Source: Terrisporobacter petrolearius
Lineage (GTDB): Bacteria; Bacillota; Clostridia; Peptostreptococcales; Peptostreptococcaceae
Length of the DNA stretch: 64,000 nt
NCBI RefSeq assembly: GCF_032598785.1
Contig: NZ_CP102984.1
Reading direction: 5' to 3' (one strand)
This document shows, piece after piece, positions 17,919 to 27,103 of the stretch. The notes beneath the pieces were generated by a model that saw nothing but the letters and a program-made list of their open reading frames with translations, did no database searches and was not told the DNA's origin. The stretch's first letter is position 1, and every line of letters starts with the position of its first letter. The position numbers and the translations under genes are program-made.

Positions 17919-17933
17919 TTATCATAAAAATGA

Positions 17934-17978
17934 AAAAAAGTGTAGGTTTTGAACTATATACAAAATCTACACTTTTTT
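17934..17978 (-). terminator. Terminator of the modABC operon
   Basis: An 18-base inverted repeat (AAAAAAGTGTAGGTTTTG against its near-perfect complement) about 40 bases after the modC stop on the minus strand, ending in a T run. Confidence 0.75.
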
Positions 17979-18016
17979 ATTCAATTTACATTACAACTAT
18001 TGTATCAATCTTAATT

Positions 18017-19075
18017 TTAACAAAAATCAAATAAGCAATTTTCATCAAACTTTACAAAAATCTTATCTCCAACTTTTAAAGGCTCTATATTTTTATTAGT
18101 TTCTAATTGTATTGTACTAGAATTTTCATTTTCTAAATTTTTCACATAGACTATATATGTAAACGAACTCTCAAAAACTTTTACTACTGAGAGTTCAAAT
18201 AAATTTTCTCTGCTAAATTGAAGGTTATTTTTAACTATTCTCATATGATGTGCTCTAATACCAATATACTTTGCTTTGTCTGTTATATCCTGTGACAATG
18301 TACATTCTATTCCCCATTCTTTGGCAAATACTCTTTTTCTATCAATTATATCTATTTGAGAAATATTTTTACAACCTGTGATAATTGCTTCTGTCATTGA
18401 CATAGGGTGCTTAAATAGATCTTTTTTAGATCTTTTATTTATAGCTAAACCTTCATTAAATACAACTATATCATCACATATACGATAAGATTCATTTATA
18501 TCATGAGTAACATATACAATATGACCTTTAAAATCATTAATAATATCTATTAATTCATTTTCCATATTACTTTTCAAATGATAATCCAGTGCAGAAAATG
18601 GTTCATCTAAAATAAGTACTTCTGGATTACATGCCAAAGCTCTAGCAAATGCTATTCTTTGTTTTTGTCCACCTGACAACTGATAAGGATATCTTTTTTC
18701 AAATCCTTCTAGTTTCATTTTACGAAGATAGTCTTTTACTATTTTACATTTCTCCTCTTTACTAAAATTCCCCAATCCTATTTCAATGTTTTCTTTTACA
18801 GTCATATGAGGGAATAGTGCATAATTTTGAAATAAATAACCTACTTTACGCTCTTGAGGAGGAATATTTATCTTCTTTTGTGAATCAAAAAATACTCTTC
18901 CATTTAAAATTATTTTACCTTTATCTGGTTTAACAATTCCTGCTATACATTTCAAAGTCATACTTTTTCCACAACCTGACTCTCCTAAAAAACCTAAAAC
19001 GCCACTTTCTTGATCTATATTAACTTTTAGAGAAAAGGAGCCAAAGTCTTTTTCTATATCTACTATTAACGACAT
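18017..19075 (-). CDS. modC: Molybdate ABC importer ATP-binding protein ModC
   Basis: This 352-residue ATPase drives molybdate (or tungstate) import. The ABC domain (1-230) has Walker A GESGCGKSM, Q-loop FQNYALFPHMTV, signature LSGGQKQRIAFARAL and Walker B VLILDEPFSALD, followed by H-loop VTHD. Residues 250-352 form a TOBE-like C-terminal domain, the oxyanion-sensing module of ModC-type proteins. It lies three bases after modB and is the last gene of modA-modB-modC. Sulfate specificity is less likely given ModA next door. Confidence 0.9.
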   Translation of the reverse strand: MSLIVDIEKDFGSFSLKVNIDQESGVLGFLGESGCGKSMTLKCIAGIVKPDKGKIILNGRVFFDSQKKINIPPQERKVGYLFQNYALFPHMTVKENIEIGLGNFSKEEKCKIVKDYLRKMKLEGFEKRYPYQLSGGQKQRIAFARALACNPEVLILDEPFSALDYHLKSNMENELIDIINDFKGHIVYVTHDINESYRICDDIVVFNEGLAINKRSKKDLFKHPMSMTEAIITGCKNISQIDIIDRKRVFAKEWGIECTLSQDITDKAKYIGIRAHHMRIVKNNLQFSRENLFELSVVKVFESSFTYIVYVKNLENENSSTIQLETNKNIEPLKVGDKIFVKFDENCLFDFC

Positions 19076-19078
19076 ACC

Positions 19079-19759
19079 CTAACCCCTCTTCCCTACAATT
19101 TCTTGTTGCTTGTCAGACCATTTATTCAATATAAGTATCATTACTACTGAAATAGCTACAATAGTCATTACCCAAAGCATAGCTCCTTTATAATCCATAG
19201 CTTGAACTTCAAAAAATATGGCTAAAGGCATTGTTTGCGTTTTTCCTGGAATATTGCCTGCTATCATAAGTGTTGCTCCAAATTCTCCTAATGCCCTTGC
19301 AAATGATAATACTAACCCGCCTATTATTCCAGGCCAAGCAAGGGGTATTGCAATTTTATAAAAAATTTTCCAATTACTAAGGCCTAATGTCTTGGCTGCT
19401 GAAATTAAATTAATATCAATCTGCTCAAAAGCTGATCTTGCACTTCTATACATCATTGGAAAGGCAACAACTGTCGCTGCAATAACAGTAGCACTCCAGG
19501 TAAAAATTATACTTTTGTCCATAAGTGCTAGTAATCTCCCCATAGGCCCATTTTTACCAAATAAAAGAAGTAAAAAGAAACCTAATACTGTTGGAGGAAG
19601 TACAAGAGGTAAAGTAAATAAACTATCTATTAGGCCTTTCCACTTACCTTGATAATTTGCTACTAAATAAGCACTTCCTATTCCTATAAAAAATGTTATG
19701 AATGTTGCTAATAAAGATGTCCTTATTGATATCCAAAGTGGTGTTAAACCTGCATTCAT
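19079..19759 (-). CDS. modB: Molybdate ABC importer permease ModB
   Basis: This 226-residue permease has five to six membrane helices and the EAA loop (AAKTLGLSNWKIFYKIAIPLAWPGI) that docks the ATPase. The stretch LPLVLPPTVLGFFLLLLFG and ARALGEFGATLMIAGNIPG are typical of ModB. It has its own GGAGG site and sits 23 bases after modA and three before modC. Confidence 0.93.
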   Translation of the reverse strand: MNAGLTPLWISIRTSLLATFITFFIGIGSAYLVANYQGKWKGLIDSLFTLPLVLPPTVLGFFLLLLFGKNGPMGRLLALMDKSIIFTWSATVIAATVVAFPMMYRSARSAFEQIDINLISAAKTLGLSNWKIFYKIAIPLAWPGIIGGLVLSFARALGEFGATLMIAGNIPGKTQTMPLAIFFEVQAMDYKGAMLWVMTIVAISVVMILILNKWSDKQQEIVGKRG

Positions 19760-19782
19760 TATACTTCCTCCAATTCTATAAC

Positions 19783-20592
19783 CTAATTAGCTTTTTTAAA
19801 TCCATATTTTTCAAGAACAACCTGCCCATCATCACTTAATAAGAAATTCTCAAATGCTTTAGCTTTATCCTGTTTTTTACTTTCTTTCATTACAGCAACT
19901 GGATAATTTATAGATGAGTGAGTATCTTTGTCTGTAGTTAAAACAACTTCTATTTTATCAGCACCTACAGTATCACTCAAATAAACAAATCCAACATCAG
20001 CATTTCCTTGTTGAACCCAAGATAAAACCTCTTTTACATCTTTCGCAAGAACAAGTTTATTTTCTACTTTATTATATAACTTTGTATTATCTAAAACTTC
20101 TTTAGCATATTTACCCGCTGGAACTGACTCTGGATCTCCTATAGCTATATGTTTTACACCATCAGATGATATACTATCTAAATCTTTAACTGTTTTTCCT
20201 TTGGTAGCAACTAATACTAAATCATTAGTTAATAAAGTTTTATTTGTTTCATCTAATAATAAATCCTTTTCTTCTAATGCTTTCATTTGTTTTTCACCTG
20301 CTGATATAAACACATCACAAGTAGCGCCTTGCTCTATTTGTTGCTGTAAAGCTCCAGAAGATCCTAAGTTAACTTCTAGTTTTACATTTGGATCTATTTC
20401 TTTAAATTTTGTTTCTAATTCAGTCATTGCCTCTTGTAGAGATGCTGCTGCAGATATATTTAAAGTTACTACCTCTTCACTTATTATGTCATCTTTTTTA
20501 CTTTTGTCTTCAATGTTACTAGAGCACCCAACTACTCCTAGTGCTAAACCTAAAACTAGACCTATTATTCCTAACTTTCTTAAAACTTTCAT
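19783..20592 (-). CDS. modA: Molybdate-binding lipoprotein ModA
   Basis: ModA captures molybdate at the cell surface for ModBC. The protein is 269 residues from ATG 20592; the upstream ATG at 20598 abuts the GGGGG site and is rejected. It has a lipoprotein signal with VVGC (Cys23). The mature part shows LNISAAASLQEAMTEL, NLGSSGALQQQIEQGA and DVFISAGEKQM, the ModA oxyanion-site signatures, and later GDPESVPAGKYAKEVL. Length fits the family (about 250-270). It is transcribed divergently from a HTH/PBP-like regulator that probably controls it. Confidence 0.93.
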   Translation of the reverse strand: MKVLRKLGIIGLVLGLALGVVGCSSNIEDKSKKDDIISEEVVTLNISAAASLQEAMTELETKFKEIDPNVKLEVNLGSSGALQQQIEQGATCDVFISAGEKQMKALEEKDLLLDETNKTLLTNDLVLVATKGKTVKDLDSISSDGVKHIAIGDPESVPAGKYAKEVLDNTKLYNKVENKLVLAKDVKEVLSWVQQGNADVGFVYLSDTVGADKIEVVLTTDKDTHSSINYPVAVMKESKKQDKAKAFENFLLSDDGQVVLEKYGFKKAN

Positions 20593-20624
20593 AAACATCC
20601 CCCTTTATTATGTTTTATTATGTT

Positions 20625-20737
20625 TTGTAACATTATGTCATGTTTTATAATTTATATTGTATATATTTGATACTTTTATATCAACAAGTTTATACATTTT
20701 TTAGAATATTTAGTAAAAAAAATATTTTATGTTACAA
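20625..20737. promoter_or_regulatory. Paired inverted sites between modA and its regulator
   Basis: TTGTAACAT at 20625-20633 and its exact reverse complement ATGTTACAA at 20729-20737 lie one near each divergent start, 104 bases apart. Next to the modA-proximal copy are repeats of TTATGTTTTA. These are operator candidates for the divergent HTH protein. Confidence 0.42.
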
Positions 20738-20759
20738 TATTTCTAGGGAGGTGTTTGTT

Positions 20760-21695
20760 ATGAACTCATCATTAAATGCAATAGAAGTTGCTGAAATGTT
20801 AAACATTACAAAAAATACAGTTTATGAAATGATAAAGAGAGGAGAGCTTCCCTCTTATAAGGTTGGTAGAAAAATAAGAATTGATAAAAGTGATGTGGAA
20901 AATTATATAAATAGTCAAAAAAATACATTTATAAATAATTCCACGCCCTTATTTGAACTTACTATCAATATGAAACCTTCTGCTACAAAAAGTGGAGAAA
21001 TTATAATTTCTGGCCAAGATATTATTTTAGATATATTATGTAGAATGATAGAAGTTAAAACAAAAAATATAAGAACATATCGTTCTCATATAGGCAGCTA
21101 TAATGGATTATACGACATGTATAATAACAAAGTTTCCATATCTTCTTGTCATCTTTGGGATAGGGATACGGATACATATAATACTAATTTTGTAAAAAAA
21201 TTATTACCAGGTGTGCCTTGTATTTTAATTAATATTGCTTATAGAACACAAGGGTTTTATGTTAAAAAAGGTAATCCTAAAAATATAAAAAATTGGAATG
21301 ATTTAAGTAGAAATGACATTACTATGATTAATAGAGAAAAAGGTTCCGGAGTTAGAGTATTGCTTGATGGAAAACTTCATTCATTTAATGTATCTACTGA
21401 TATAAATGGATATGAAAATGAAGAAACATCTCATCTTAGCGTGGCTAGTTATGTTGCTAGAGGTGGTGCTGATGTGGGAATCGGTAATGAAAAGGTTTCG
21501 AAACAAGTGGATAATATTGAATTTATTCCTCTTCAAATAGAGCGTTACGACTTAGTAATAAAAAAATCTGATTTAGATAATCCAGTTTATAAATCTATTA
21601 TTGATATTCTATCTTCTAAAGAATTCAAAGATGAGCTTGAAGGACTTGGAGGATATGATTTAAAAGATACTGGTAAAATAGTTGGACAAACATAA
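20760..21695 (+). CDS. Regulator with excisionase-type HTH and PBP-like ligand domain
   Basis: This 311-residue protein joins an N-terminal excisionase/MerR-like winged HTH (residues 4-55; AIEVAEMLNITKNTVYEMIKRGELPSYKVGRKIRI) to a PBP-like domain (PF12727 type, residues 65-305; GSYNGLYDMY, NREKGSGVRVLLD, ARGGADVGIGNEK). In this family the ligand domain resembles ModA, and its position divergent from modABC suggests molybdate-responsive control, replacing ModE. The start is ATG 20760 after a GGGAGGTG site; a longer upstream frame has no ribosome site. Function is inferred from domains and context. Confidence 0.8.
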   Translation: MNSSLNAIEVAEMLNITKNTVYEMIKRGELPSYKVGRKIRIDKSDVENYINSQKNTFINNSTPLFELTINMKPSATKSGEIIISGQDIILDILCRMIEVKTKNIRTYRSHIGSYNGLYDMYNNKVSISSCHLWDRDTDTYNTNFVKKLLPGVPCILINIAYRTQGFYVKKGNPKNIKNWNDLSRNDITMINREKGSGVRVLLDGKLHSFNVSTDINGYENEETSHLSVASYVARGGADVGIGNEKVSKQVDNIEFIPLQIERYDLVIKKSDLDNPVYKSIIDILSSKEFKDELEGLGGYDLKDTGKIVGQT

Positions 21696-21740
21696 AGTTC
21701 AAAATAAAAACATGAATTAAAATCTAATCTGCTTTAGACT

Positions 21741-21777
21741 AAAAAATAATGCTCCTCTTAAAGGAGCATTATTTTTT
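21741..21777. terminator. Bidirectional terminator between the regulator and the ECF operon
   Basis: A 16-bp stem (AAAAAATAATGCTCCT and complement) with a four-base loop. It ends the plus-strand regulator and the long minus-strand ECF operon and overlaps the last base pairs of the S-component gene. Confidence 0.9.
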
Positions 21778-22678
21778 ATGGTTCAATTAATCCGTATTTT
21801 ACCTTTATTCTATCAAGCTTTTCTATCATAGGTTTACTAAGTATAAACAAGAAAAATATTGTTGATATGCCGTGGACTATATTAAATGGTATACCACTTA
21901 TGTATACTGATATAGCTCCTGCTTTTGTTATATTTTTTTCTGAAAACATAAATATGGATGCAGTGTCTAATAAAAAACCATATATAAAAAATGTGGAAAT
22001 ACCCCCATATATACATAAGGATAGCTTTTTCTTTTTTAACATTCCTTTTTTAAATAATAGCCCTGCTATAAATCCTATTATCCCAAATGCAAACATTTGC
22101 CATGGAGTCCAAGGTCCCTGCCCAAAGAAGAAATTAGACACAATTCCAGAAACAGCTCCTACTAAAAAACCTGCTTCTCCTCCAAAACAAACTCCTGCTA
22201 TTATCACTATAGCTGCAACAGGTTTAAACTGAGGCAACATAAAAAATGCACCTCTTCCAGCTACCGCTATAGCTGCTAACACCGATATTACAACAAGTTC
22301 TCTAGCCTGAGGATCTCTGTCTTCAAATACCATAAAAAATGGTATCATGGTTTCTATAACTATAATAAGACTAGTTGCATAATAATTTTCTCTTTGATCT
22401 CCATGAAAAACAGCTAAATATATAGTGAATGGTATAACAAGTAATATTATAAACATGGCTACAAAAGTTCTTTTACTTAATTTAGAATCTTTGCCTAAAG
22501 TCCTTTTTGCAACTCTATTTCTAGCAAAATAATAGCGCCTACTTCTTTTTTTTCTTTTATCTTTTTTTTCTTCTTTTATATATATTTTCTTCTTTTTTTC
22601 TTCTATCGAGTTAATATTGTCACATAGATTATCTACTAAGCTAATGTTTGTAGCATTGCTTCCTTGTTCCCATTGCAT
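21776..22678 (-). CDS. ECF transporter S component (substrate-binding membrane subunit)
   Basis: This 300-residue protein is the last gene of the operon. From residue 75 it has six membrane helices typical of ECF S components, with AAIAVAGRGAFFMLPQFKP and GQGPWTPWQMFAFGIIGFIAG in the transport core. It binds the substrate and docks on the T/A module encoded upstream. Unusually, about 70 cytoplasmic residues precede the first helix and are very rich in Lys and Arg. Its start lies 43 bases inside the end of the ATPase gene; no other ATG is available before the first helix. The substrate is not defined by motif; a corrinoid is proposed from the neighbouring transcobalamin-like proteins. Confidence 0.85.
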   Translation of the reverse strand: MQWEQGSNATNISLVDNLCDNINSIEEKKKKIYIKEEKKDKRKKRSRRYYFARNRVAKRTLGKDSKLSKRTFVAMFIILLVIPFTIYLAVFHGDQRENYYATSLIIVIETMIPFFMVFEDRDPQARELVVISVLAAIAVAGRGAFFMLPQFKPVAAIVIIAGVCFGGEAGFLVGAVSGIVSNFFFGQGPWTPWQMFAFGIIGFIAGLLFKKGMLKKKKLSLCIYGGISTFFIYGFLLDTASIFMFSEKNITKAGAISVYISGIPFNIVHGISTIFFLFILSKPMIEKLDRIKVKYGLIEP

Positions 22679-24336
22679 AAAGTTATCACATCCTCACATG
22701 TTACAGCATTTTCAAATACCTGCCTACTCATTCTGTTTGCTACAGTTGTGTAGAAACTATTTCCCGAGAAAAACTTATTTGGTGTGTTACTAGTTACAAT
22801 ACTTCCATCAAAGAAAAGAGCACATCTATGAGCATAACTTGCACAAAATTCTATATCATGAGATACCATAACTACTGTTACTTTATTTTCTATTAATTTA
22901 TTTATTATTTTAGCAAACTTAACTTTAAAATGAGCATCTAAGCCTTTTGTTGGCTCATCAAGTATTAATAGTTTAGGTTCTAAAAGCAATACTTTTGCCA
23001 AAGCTGCTCTTTGTTGCTCTCCACCGCTTAAGTCATATGGATGATGATTTAATAAGCCTTCTATTTCAACTAGTTTAGATATCTTTTCTATTTTATCCAT
23101 TTTTTCTCTTTTGCTTATTGCCAACTTAGGAAACATTTCATATAAATCTTTTTCTACTGTATTTTTTACAAATAAAGATTGAGGATTTTGAGGAAGAATA
23201 GCTATATTATTATTAAATAACTCTTTATTTTTATATTCTTTTATATTTTTTTCAAAAACTTCTACTTTGCCTCTATAAGGTCTGTTTATTCCACATATTA
23301 GTGAAACTGTTGTACTTTTTCCCGTACCATTACCTCCTACTACACAGAAAAACTCACCTTTTTTAACTTCAAAGTTTAAATCTTTTACAATGTCATTGCC
23401 ATCTTTCTCATATTTAAACCAAACATCCTTCATTTTTATTGCTGCTTTATCTGAGTATATATTATTGCATTCTTTATCATCTTCTACTCTTGTATATGCT
23501 ACTTCTTCATTTGCAAATAATTCATTAATAAAGTATCGTCCCTCTTTTACAGTAATAGGTGTTTCATTTATATTTAAAGAAGAAGTTATTTTTATAGGAG
23601 ATGGCATTGCCTCAAACATATCTGGCATTAGCTGCTTTACCTTTTTCCCCACATTCTTTGGCTTATCATCAATAATTACTTCTCCTTCATCCATAAGTAT
23701 TATTCTATCAGCCATATTAAAAACTTCTTCTAAATCATGTTCTACCATTACTATTGTAATTCCCAGTTCTTCATTAATTTTTTTTATAGTCTTTAAAAAA
23801 TCACTAGCTGTTATAGGATCTAGTTGACTAGTTGGTTCGTCCAAAATTAGTACAGATGGTTGCATCGCCATAATTGAAGCCAAATTTAATAATTGCTTCT
23901 GTCCCCCTGAAAGTTCTGTTACATTTTTTCTAAACCAAGTTTGTATACCAAAGAAACTAGCCATTTCTGCTACTCTAAGTCGAATGGTATTATTGTCATA
24001 ACCTAAACTTTCAAGACCAAAAGCTAATTCATGCCATACTTTATCTGTTACTATTTGATTTTCAGGGCTTTGCAATACATACCCTATTTGTGATGACTGA
24101 GTTCTATCATCAACTAAATCAAGCAATTTCCCTTGAAAATATATATCACCTTCTCTTTTTCCATAAGGTGTAAGTACTGTTTTTAAATGTCTTATTAATG
24201 TACTTTTCCCACAGCCTGACTTTCCACAAATTACTACAAATTCTCCAGAATCAATAGTTAAATTTATGTTTTTTAAAGCTAGTTTTTCCATATTAGGATA
24301 AGAAAAAGCTAATTGTTCAATTCTAAATGTCTCCAT
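22636..24336 (-). CDS. Fused ECF ATPase (EcfA-EcfA' type)
   Basis: This 566-residue protein carries both ATPase halves of an ECF module in one chain. Domain one (1-250) has Walker A GKSGCGKST, signature LSGGQKQ and Walker B VLILDEPTSQLD. Domain two (about 295-540) has Walker A GGNGTGKST, signature LSGGEQQR and Walker B LLILDEPTKGLD. The helical Q-helix segments that bind EcfT coupling motifs are present (VLQSPENQIV, ILPQNPQSLF). Its start overlaps the EcfT gene by 28 bases, so translation is coupled. Confidence 0.93.
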   Translation of the reverse strand: METFRIEQLAFSYPNMEKLALKNINLTIDSGEFVVICGKSGCGKSTLIRHLKTVLTPYGKREGDIYFQGKLLDLVDDRTQSSQIGYVLQSPENQIVTDKVWHELAFGLESLGYDNNTIRLRVAEMASFFGIQTWFRKNVTELSGGQKQLLNLASIMAMQPSVLILDEPTSQLDPITASDFLKTIKKINEELGITIVMVEHDLEEVFNMADRIILMDEGEVIIDDKPKNVGKKVKQLMPDMFEAMPSPIKITSSLNINETPITVKEGRYFINELFANEEVAYTRVEDDKECNNIYSDKAAIKMKDVWFKYEKDGNDIVKDLNFEVKKGEFFCVVGGNGTGKSTTVSLICGINRPYRGKVEVFEKNIKEYKNKELFNNNIAILPQNPQSLFVKNTVEKDLYEMFPKLAISKREKMDKIEKISKLVEIEGLLNHHPYDLSGGEQQRAALAKVLLLEPKLLILDEPTKGLDAHFKVKFAKIINKLIENKVTVVMVSHDIEFCASYAHRCALFFDGSIVTSNTPNKFFSGNSFYTTVANRMSRQVFENAVTCEDVITLCNGNKEAMLQTLA

Positions 24337-25199
24337 TTTATTTCCTCCTTAATATCAAGAATCACTGGGATAATACATAAAAGAAAATATGCAGTATAAT
24401 CAATTATACTAAATATTGTAATAGGAACCGTTTTTATGGCAGGAAAATAAATCATAGTGTTTTCTCCCCTAGAATGACCTATTAAAATTATTATTGTAAA
24501 AAAAATCATTATAGTTATTACAATTTTATCCCTATTATCAAATCTATAATTTGAAAAACTAGTTCTTCCTTTAAGACCATACCCCCTTGATTTCATTGAA
24601 TCAGCTGTTTCTATCCCATTTTCCAATGCCCAAGTCATCATTATAGATAAAATTTTTATTCCATTAAGAGCCTTAGTTATTATATTTCCGTTACTAACGT
24701 CTCTCCCTATACATTTTTGTGAATTAGATATTACTTTAATTTGTGCCTTATACTTTGGCACAAATCTTAATACCATAGATATAATAAGTGATAATCCTGG
24801 TATTATTCGTCCAAATAGATATATAAATTTATCTGAGCATACTACTGCGTTATAACAAGAAAACCAAAGAATCATTGATATAAACATAGTTGCTGCTGCT
24901 ATACCATAAATAATAGATTCTAGGGTTAATGGGTTTCCTGTACTAAAGTATCCAAGAATAGTTACTCCTGCATGACTAAAGGCTGGATTTATTACTGCAC
25001 AAAATACTAAAAATGGTATCATATATACAATATTAAACTTTACAGCTTTTCCTCCATTTAAACAAATAGAGTAAATGAATGATGTAATAAAAGATATACC
25101 TAAAAAAACAGGGTGCATGAAAAACATGCTAAATAATATTACTACTGTAAAATAATAAAAATTCACAATTGGATGGTAAGATTTAAAAGAGTTTATCAT
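24309..25199 (-). CDS. ECF transporter T component (EcfT)
   Basis: This 296-residue transmembrane scaffold links the S component to the ATPases. It has four to six hydrophobic helices and the conserved coupling-helix motif ETADSMKSRGYG near residue 205; a second coupling motif normally occurs nearby (VLRFVPKYKAQ precedes it). Its ATG overlaps the TGA of the DUF4430 lipoprotein gene (ATGA). Together with the fused ATPase and S component it forms a dedicated ECF importer. Confidence 0.9.
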   Translation of the reverse strand: MINSFKSYHPIVNFYYFTVVILFSMFFMHPVFLGISFITSFIYSICLNGGKAVKFNIVYMIPFLVFCAVINPAFSHAGVTILGYFSTGNPLTLESIIYGIAAATMFISMILWFSCYNAVVCSDKFIYLFGRIIPGLSLIISMVLRFVPKYKAQIKVISNSQKCIGRDVSNGNIITKALNGIKILSIMMTWALENGIETADSMKSRGYGLKGRTSFSNYRFDNRDKIVITIMIFFTIIILIGHSRGENTMIYFPAIKTVPITIFSIIDYTAYFLLCIIPVILDIKEEIKWRHLELNN

Positions 25200-26437
25200 T
25201 TTTTATTTGCCATCCAATCACATCCAACATCTTTACCTAAATCACAAGTATATCTCCATTTTATCTTGTCATTATTTTTTAATTTATATCTACTACATCC
25301 ATAATTAGGATACCATCCGTTAACTTGATACATCCATCCACTTAATTCTCCTCCGTCAAACTCATATAGATTATGAATACCTTCTATATAATTACTGTTA
25401 TAAATGGGAGTCATTGAGAATTCCATATGAATTTTATTAGCTTTCACTTCTCTTAATAAAACATCGAATACTGCTTCATTTTTGTAAAACTTAACTTTTT
25501 TAGTTTTATATATAATTCCATCTGATGGAATCATATCTCCTTTTCCATTTTCTATTGCAACCTTTCTATTTTCTGGTTTTAATAAAGTCTTACAATCGAT
25601 TGACAAAGTTACATATCCTGCTACTTTACTTTTGTCAACTTTATTTCCACTTTCATTCCATTCAAATGGTTTAGGTTTTCCAGCTGGAGTTGGATCGGTT
25701 AAATATTTGTCCTTTCCATCTTTTCCTGGAGTCCCCTCTTCTACATTAATTCCCATCTGCTTTTTATATTCTAAACTTTGTTTCGCTTTGTCACTCTTAC
25801 TATCATTACGAATTCCACCATTTGAACTCTCTGAGCTATCTGAACTACTTCCATCAGTATCTGCATCTATTGCTGCTTGTTTTGGATCACTTCCTACAAT
25901 ATAAAATGTTCCTTGTCGATTTTGTATACTAAAGTTAATAGTTGTTTTATCTGATGAAAAATCTACAGTGGCTGTAGTTACCTTTTCTAATTTATCTGAA
26001 TTTAGCTTATATATATCTGCTGCACTACACTTTAATTTACTATTAAATATAATTGATAAAGCTGTGTTACTTTCTAAACTTGAAGTTTCTTCAAAAGAAA
26101 ATCCATAAACTAGATCTGATTTAGCTTTTTCTTTTACTAAATCTATATTTTCACTTACTGAATTAACTTTTAAGTTTATATCTTTAGGTTCTTTAATATC
26201 ACTAGCCAAAAACATCCATTCATAAGAAAAATCTTTATTATTACCTTCAAGTAAAGCCATTTCTCCACTATTTTTTATTTTTTCAAATGTTTGTGCAGTT
26301 ACTACTCCATTTTCAGGAATCTTACTACTATCTCCAGAAGCTCCACTGCCTTCACCACTACTAACTACATTACATCCTGTAACAGCAAAAACCATAATCA
26401 AAAGTAAGGATATGACTATTTTTTTTATCTGCTTCAT
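25196..26437 (-). CDS. Lipoprotein with C-terminal DUF4430 (transcobalamin-like) domain
   Basis: The 413-residue protein has a lipoprotein signal with VTGC (Cys22 from the chosen start). Residues 30-180 form a beta-rich domain, followed by a Ser/Asp-rich linker near 190-215. The last 120 residues are DUF4430: AVFDVLLREV, NLYEFDGGELSGWMYQVNGWYPNYG and KWRYTCDLGKDVG. This domain is homologous to the C-terminal domain of intrinsic factor and transcobalamin, which caps bound cobalamin. The start is ATG 26437, since ATG 26446 directly abuts the AGGGGG site. It is surface-exposed and co-transcribed with ECF genes, so a substrate-capture role is likely. Confidence 0.85.
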   Translation of the reverse strand: MKQIKKIVISLLLIMVFAVTGCNVVSSGEGSGASGDSSKIPENGVVTAQTFEKIKNSGEMALLEGNNKDFSYEWMFLASDIKEPKDINLKVNSVSENIDLVKEKAKSDLVYGFSFEETSSLESNTALSIIFNSKLKCSAADIYKLNSDKLEKVTTATVDFSSDKTTINFSIQNRQGTFYIVGSDPKQAAIDADTDGSSSDSSESSNGGIRNDSKSDKAKQSLEYKKQMGINVEEGTPGKDGKDKYLTDPTPAGKPKPFEWNESGNKVDKSKVAGYVTLSIDCKTLLKPENRKVAIENGKGDMIPSDGIIYKTKKVKFYKNEAVFDVLLREVKANKIHMEFSMTPIYNSNYIEGIHNLYEFDGGELSGWMYQVNGWYPNYGCSRYKLKNNDKIKWRYTCDLGKDVGCDWMANKK

Positions 26438-26458
26438 TTTTCTCATCCCCCTAGAAAA

Positions 26459-27103
26459 TTACTCTATTTTTATATTGCAGTCATCAAATTTAATGTTTTT
26501 ATTTTTTGTTGATAAACTTGAGTTATCTTTGTCCCCATTAACAGTTGCAAAAACTGCATCTTTTATCTTAAATCTTATATTTTCTCCACTTTCCACATCA
26601 TTTTTTAATTTAAATTCTAATATTAAAATATTATTTTTGCTTTCTTCTACTATAGATTTACTAGTAAACGATTCTTTTCCTCCTGTAGAATCCAAATACA
26701 TAATATTAGCTTGACCTCTTTTATTACTTGCTTTTACATCATATTCCCAAGATGGTGAATTAGATGAGTAAGTTAATATATCACCTTTTTCTATGTCAAT
26801 AAATTCAACTTTATTTTTATCAAAAGAAATAGAAAAGCTTGCACTTGAATATATATTTGAAGGAATTTGTGACATCTTTAACTTTAATTTAAAAGTGTTT
26901 TTATTATTCTTAGATAAAATACTATCTCCATTCAATGATATTGATACTTCTTTTTTTATTTCACTGTTGTCATCTATATCATTTTTAGTATTTTTCTCCT
27001 GTGAATTTATAACTATAATATAAGAAATTCCTACTACAATTGCTAAAATAGAAAGTAAAATTAATATTGTATATTTTTGTTTTTTATTCAAATCATTTAA
27101 CAT
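26459..27103 (-). CDS. Membrane-anchored cohesin-like protein
   Basis: This 214-residue protein has a ten-residue cytoplasmic start, one anchor helix (YTILILLSILAIVVGISYII) and an external domain of about 160 residues. The domain matches the cohesin pattern in order: SFSISFDKNKVEFIDIEKGDIL near residue 90, NIMYLDSTGG, then ILEFKLKNDVESGE and the FATVNGDK closing strand. Cohesins bind dockerin modules, and the gene immediately upstream in the operon encodes a protein ending in a dockerin-like module; the two genes abut with stop and start adjacent. The partner assignment is inference. It lacks SLH or sortase motifs, so anchoring is by the helix. Confidence 0.72.
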   Translation of the reverse strand: MLNDLNKKQKYTILILLSILAIVVGISYIIVINSQEKNTKNDIDDNSEIKKEVSISLNGDSILSKNNKNTFKLKLKMSQIPSNIYSSASFSISFDKNKVEFIDIEKGDILTYSSNSPSWEYDVKASNKRGQANIMYLDSTGGKESFTSKSIVEESKNNILILEFKLKNDVESGENIRFKIKDAVFATVNGDKDNSSLSTKNKNIKFDDCNIKIE

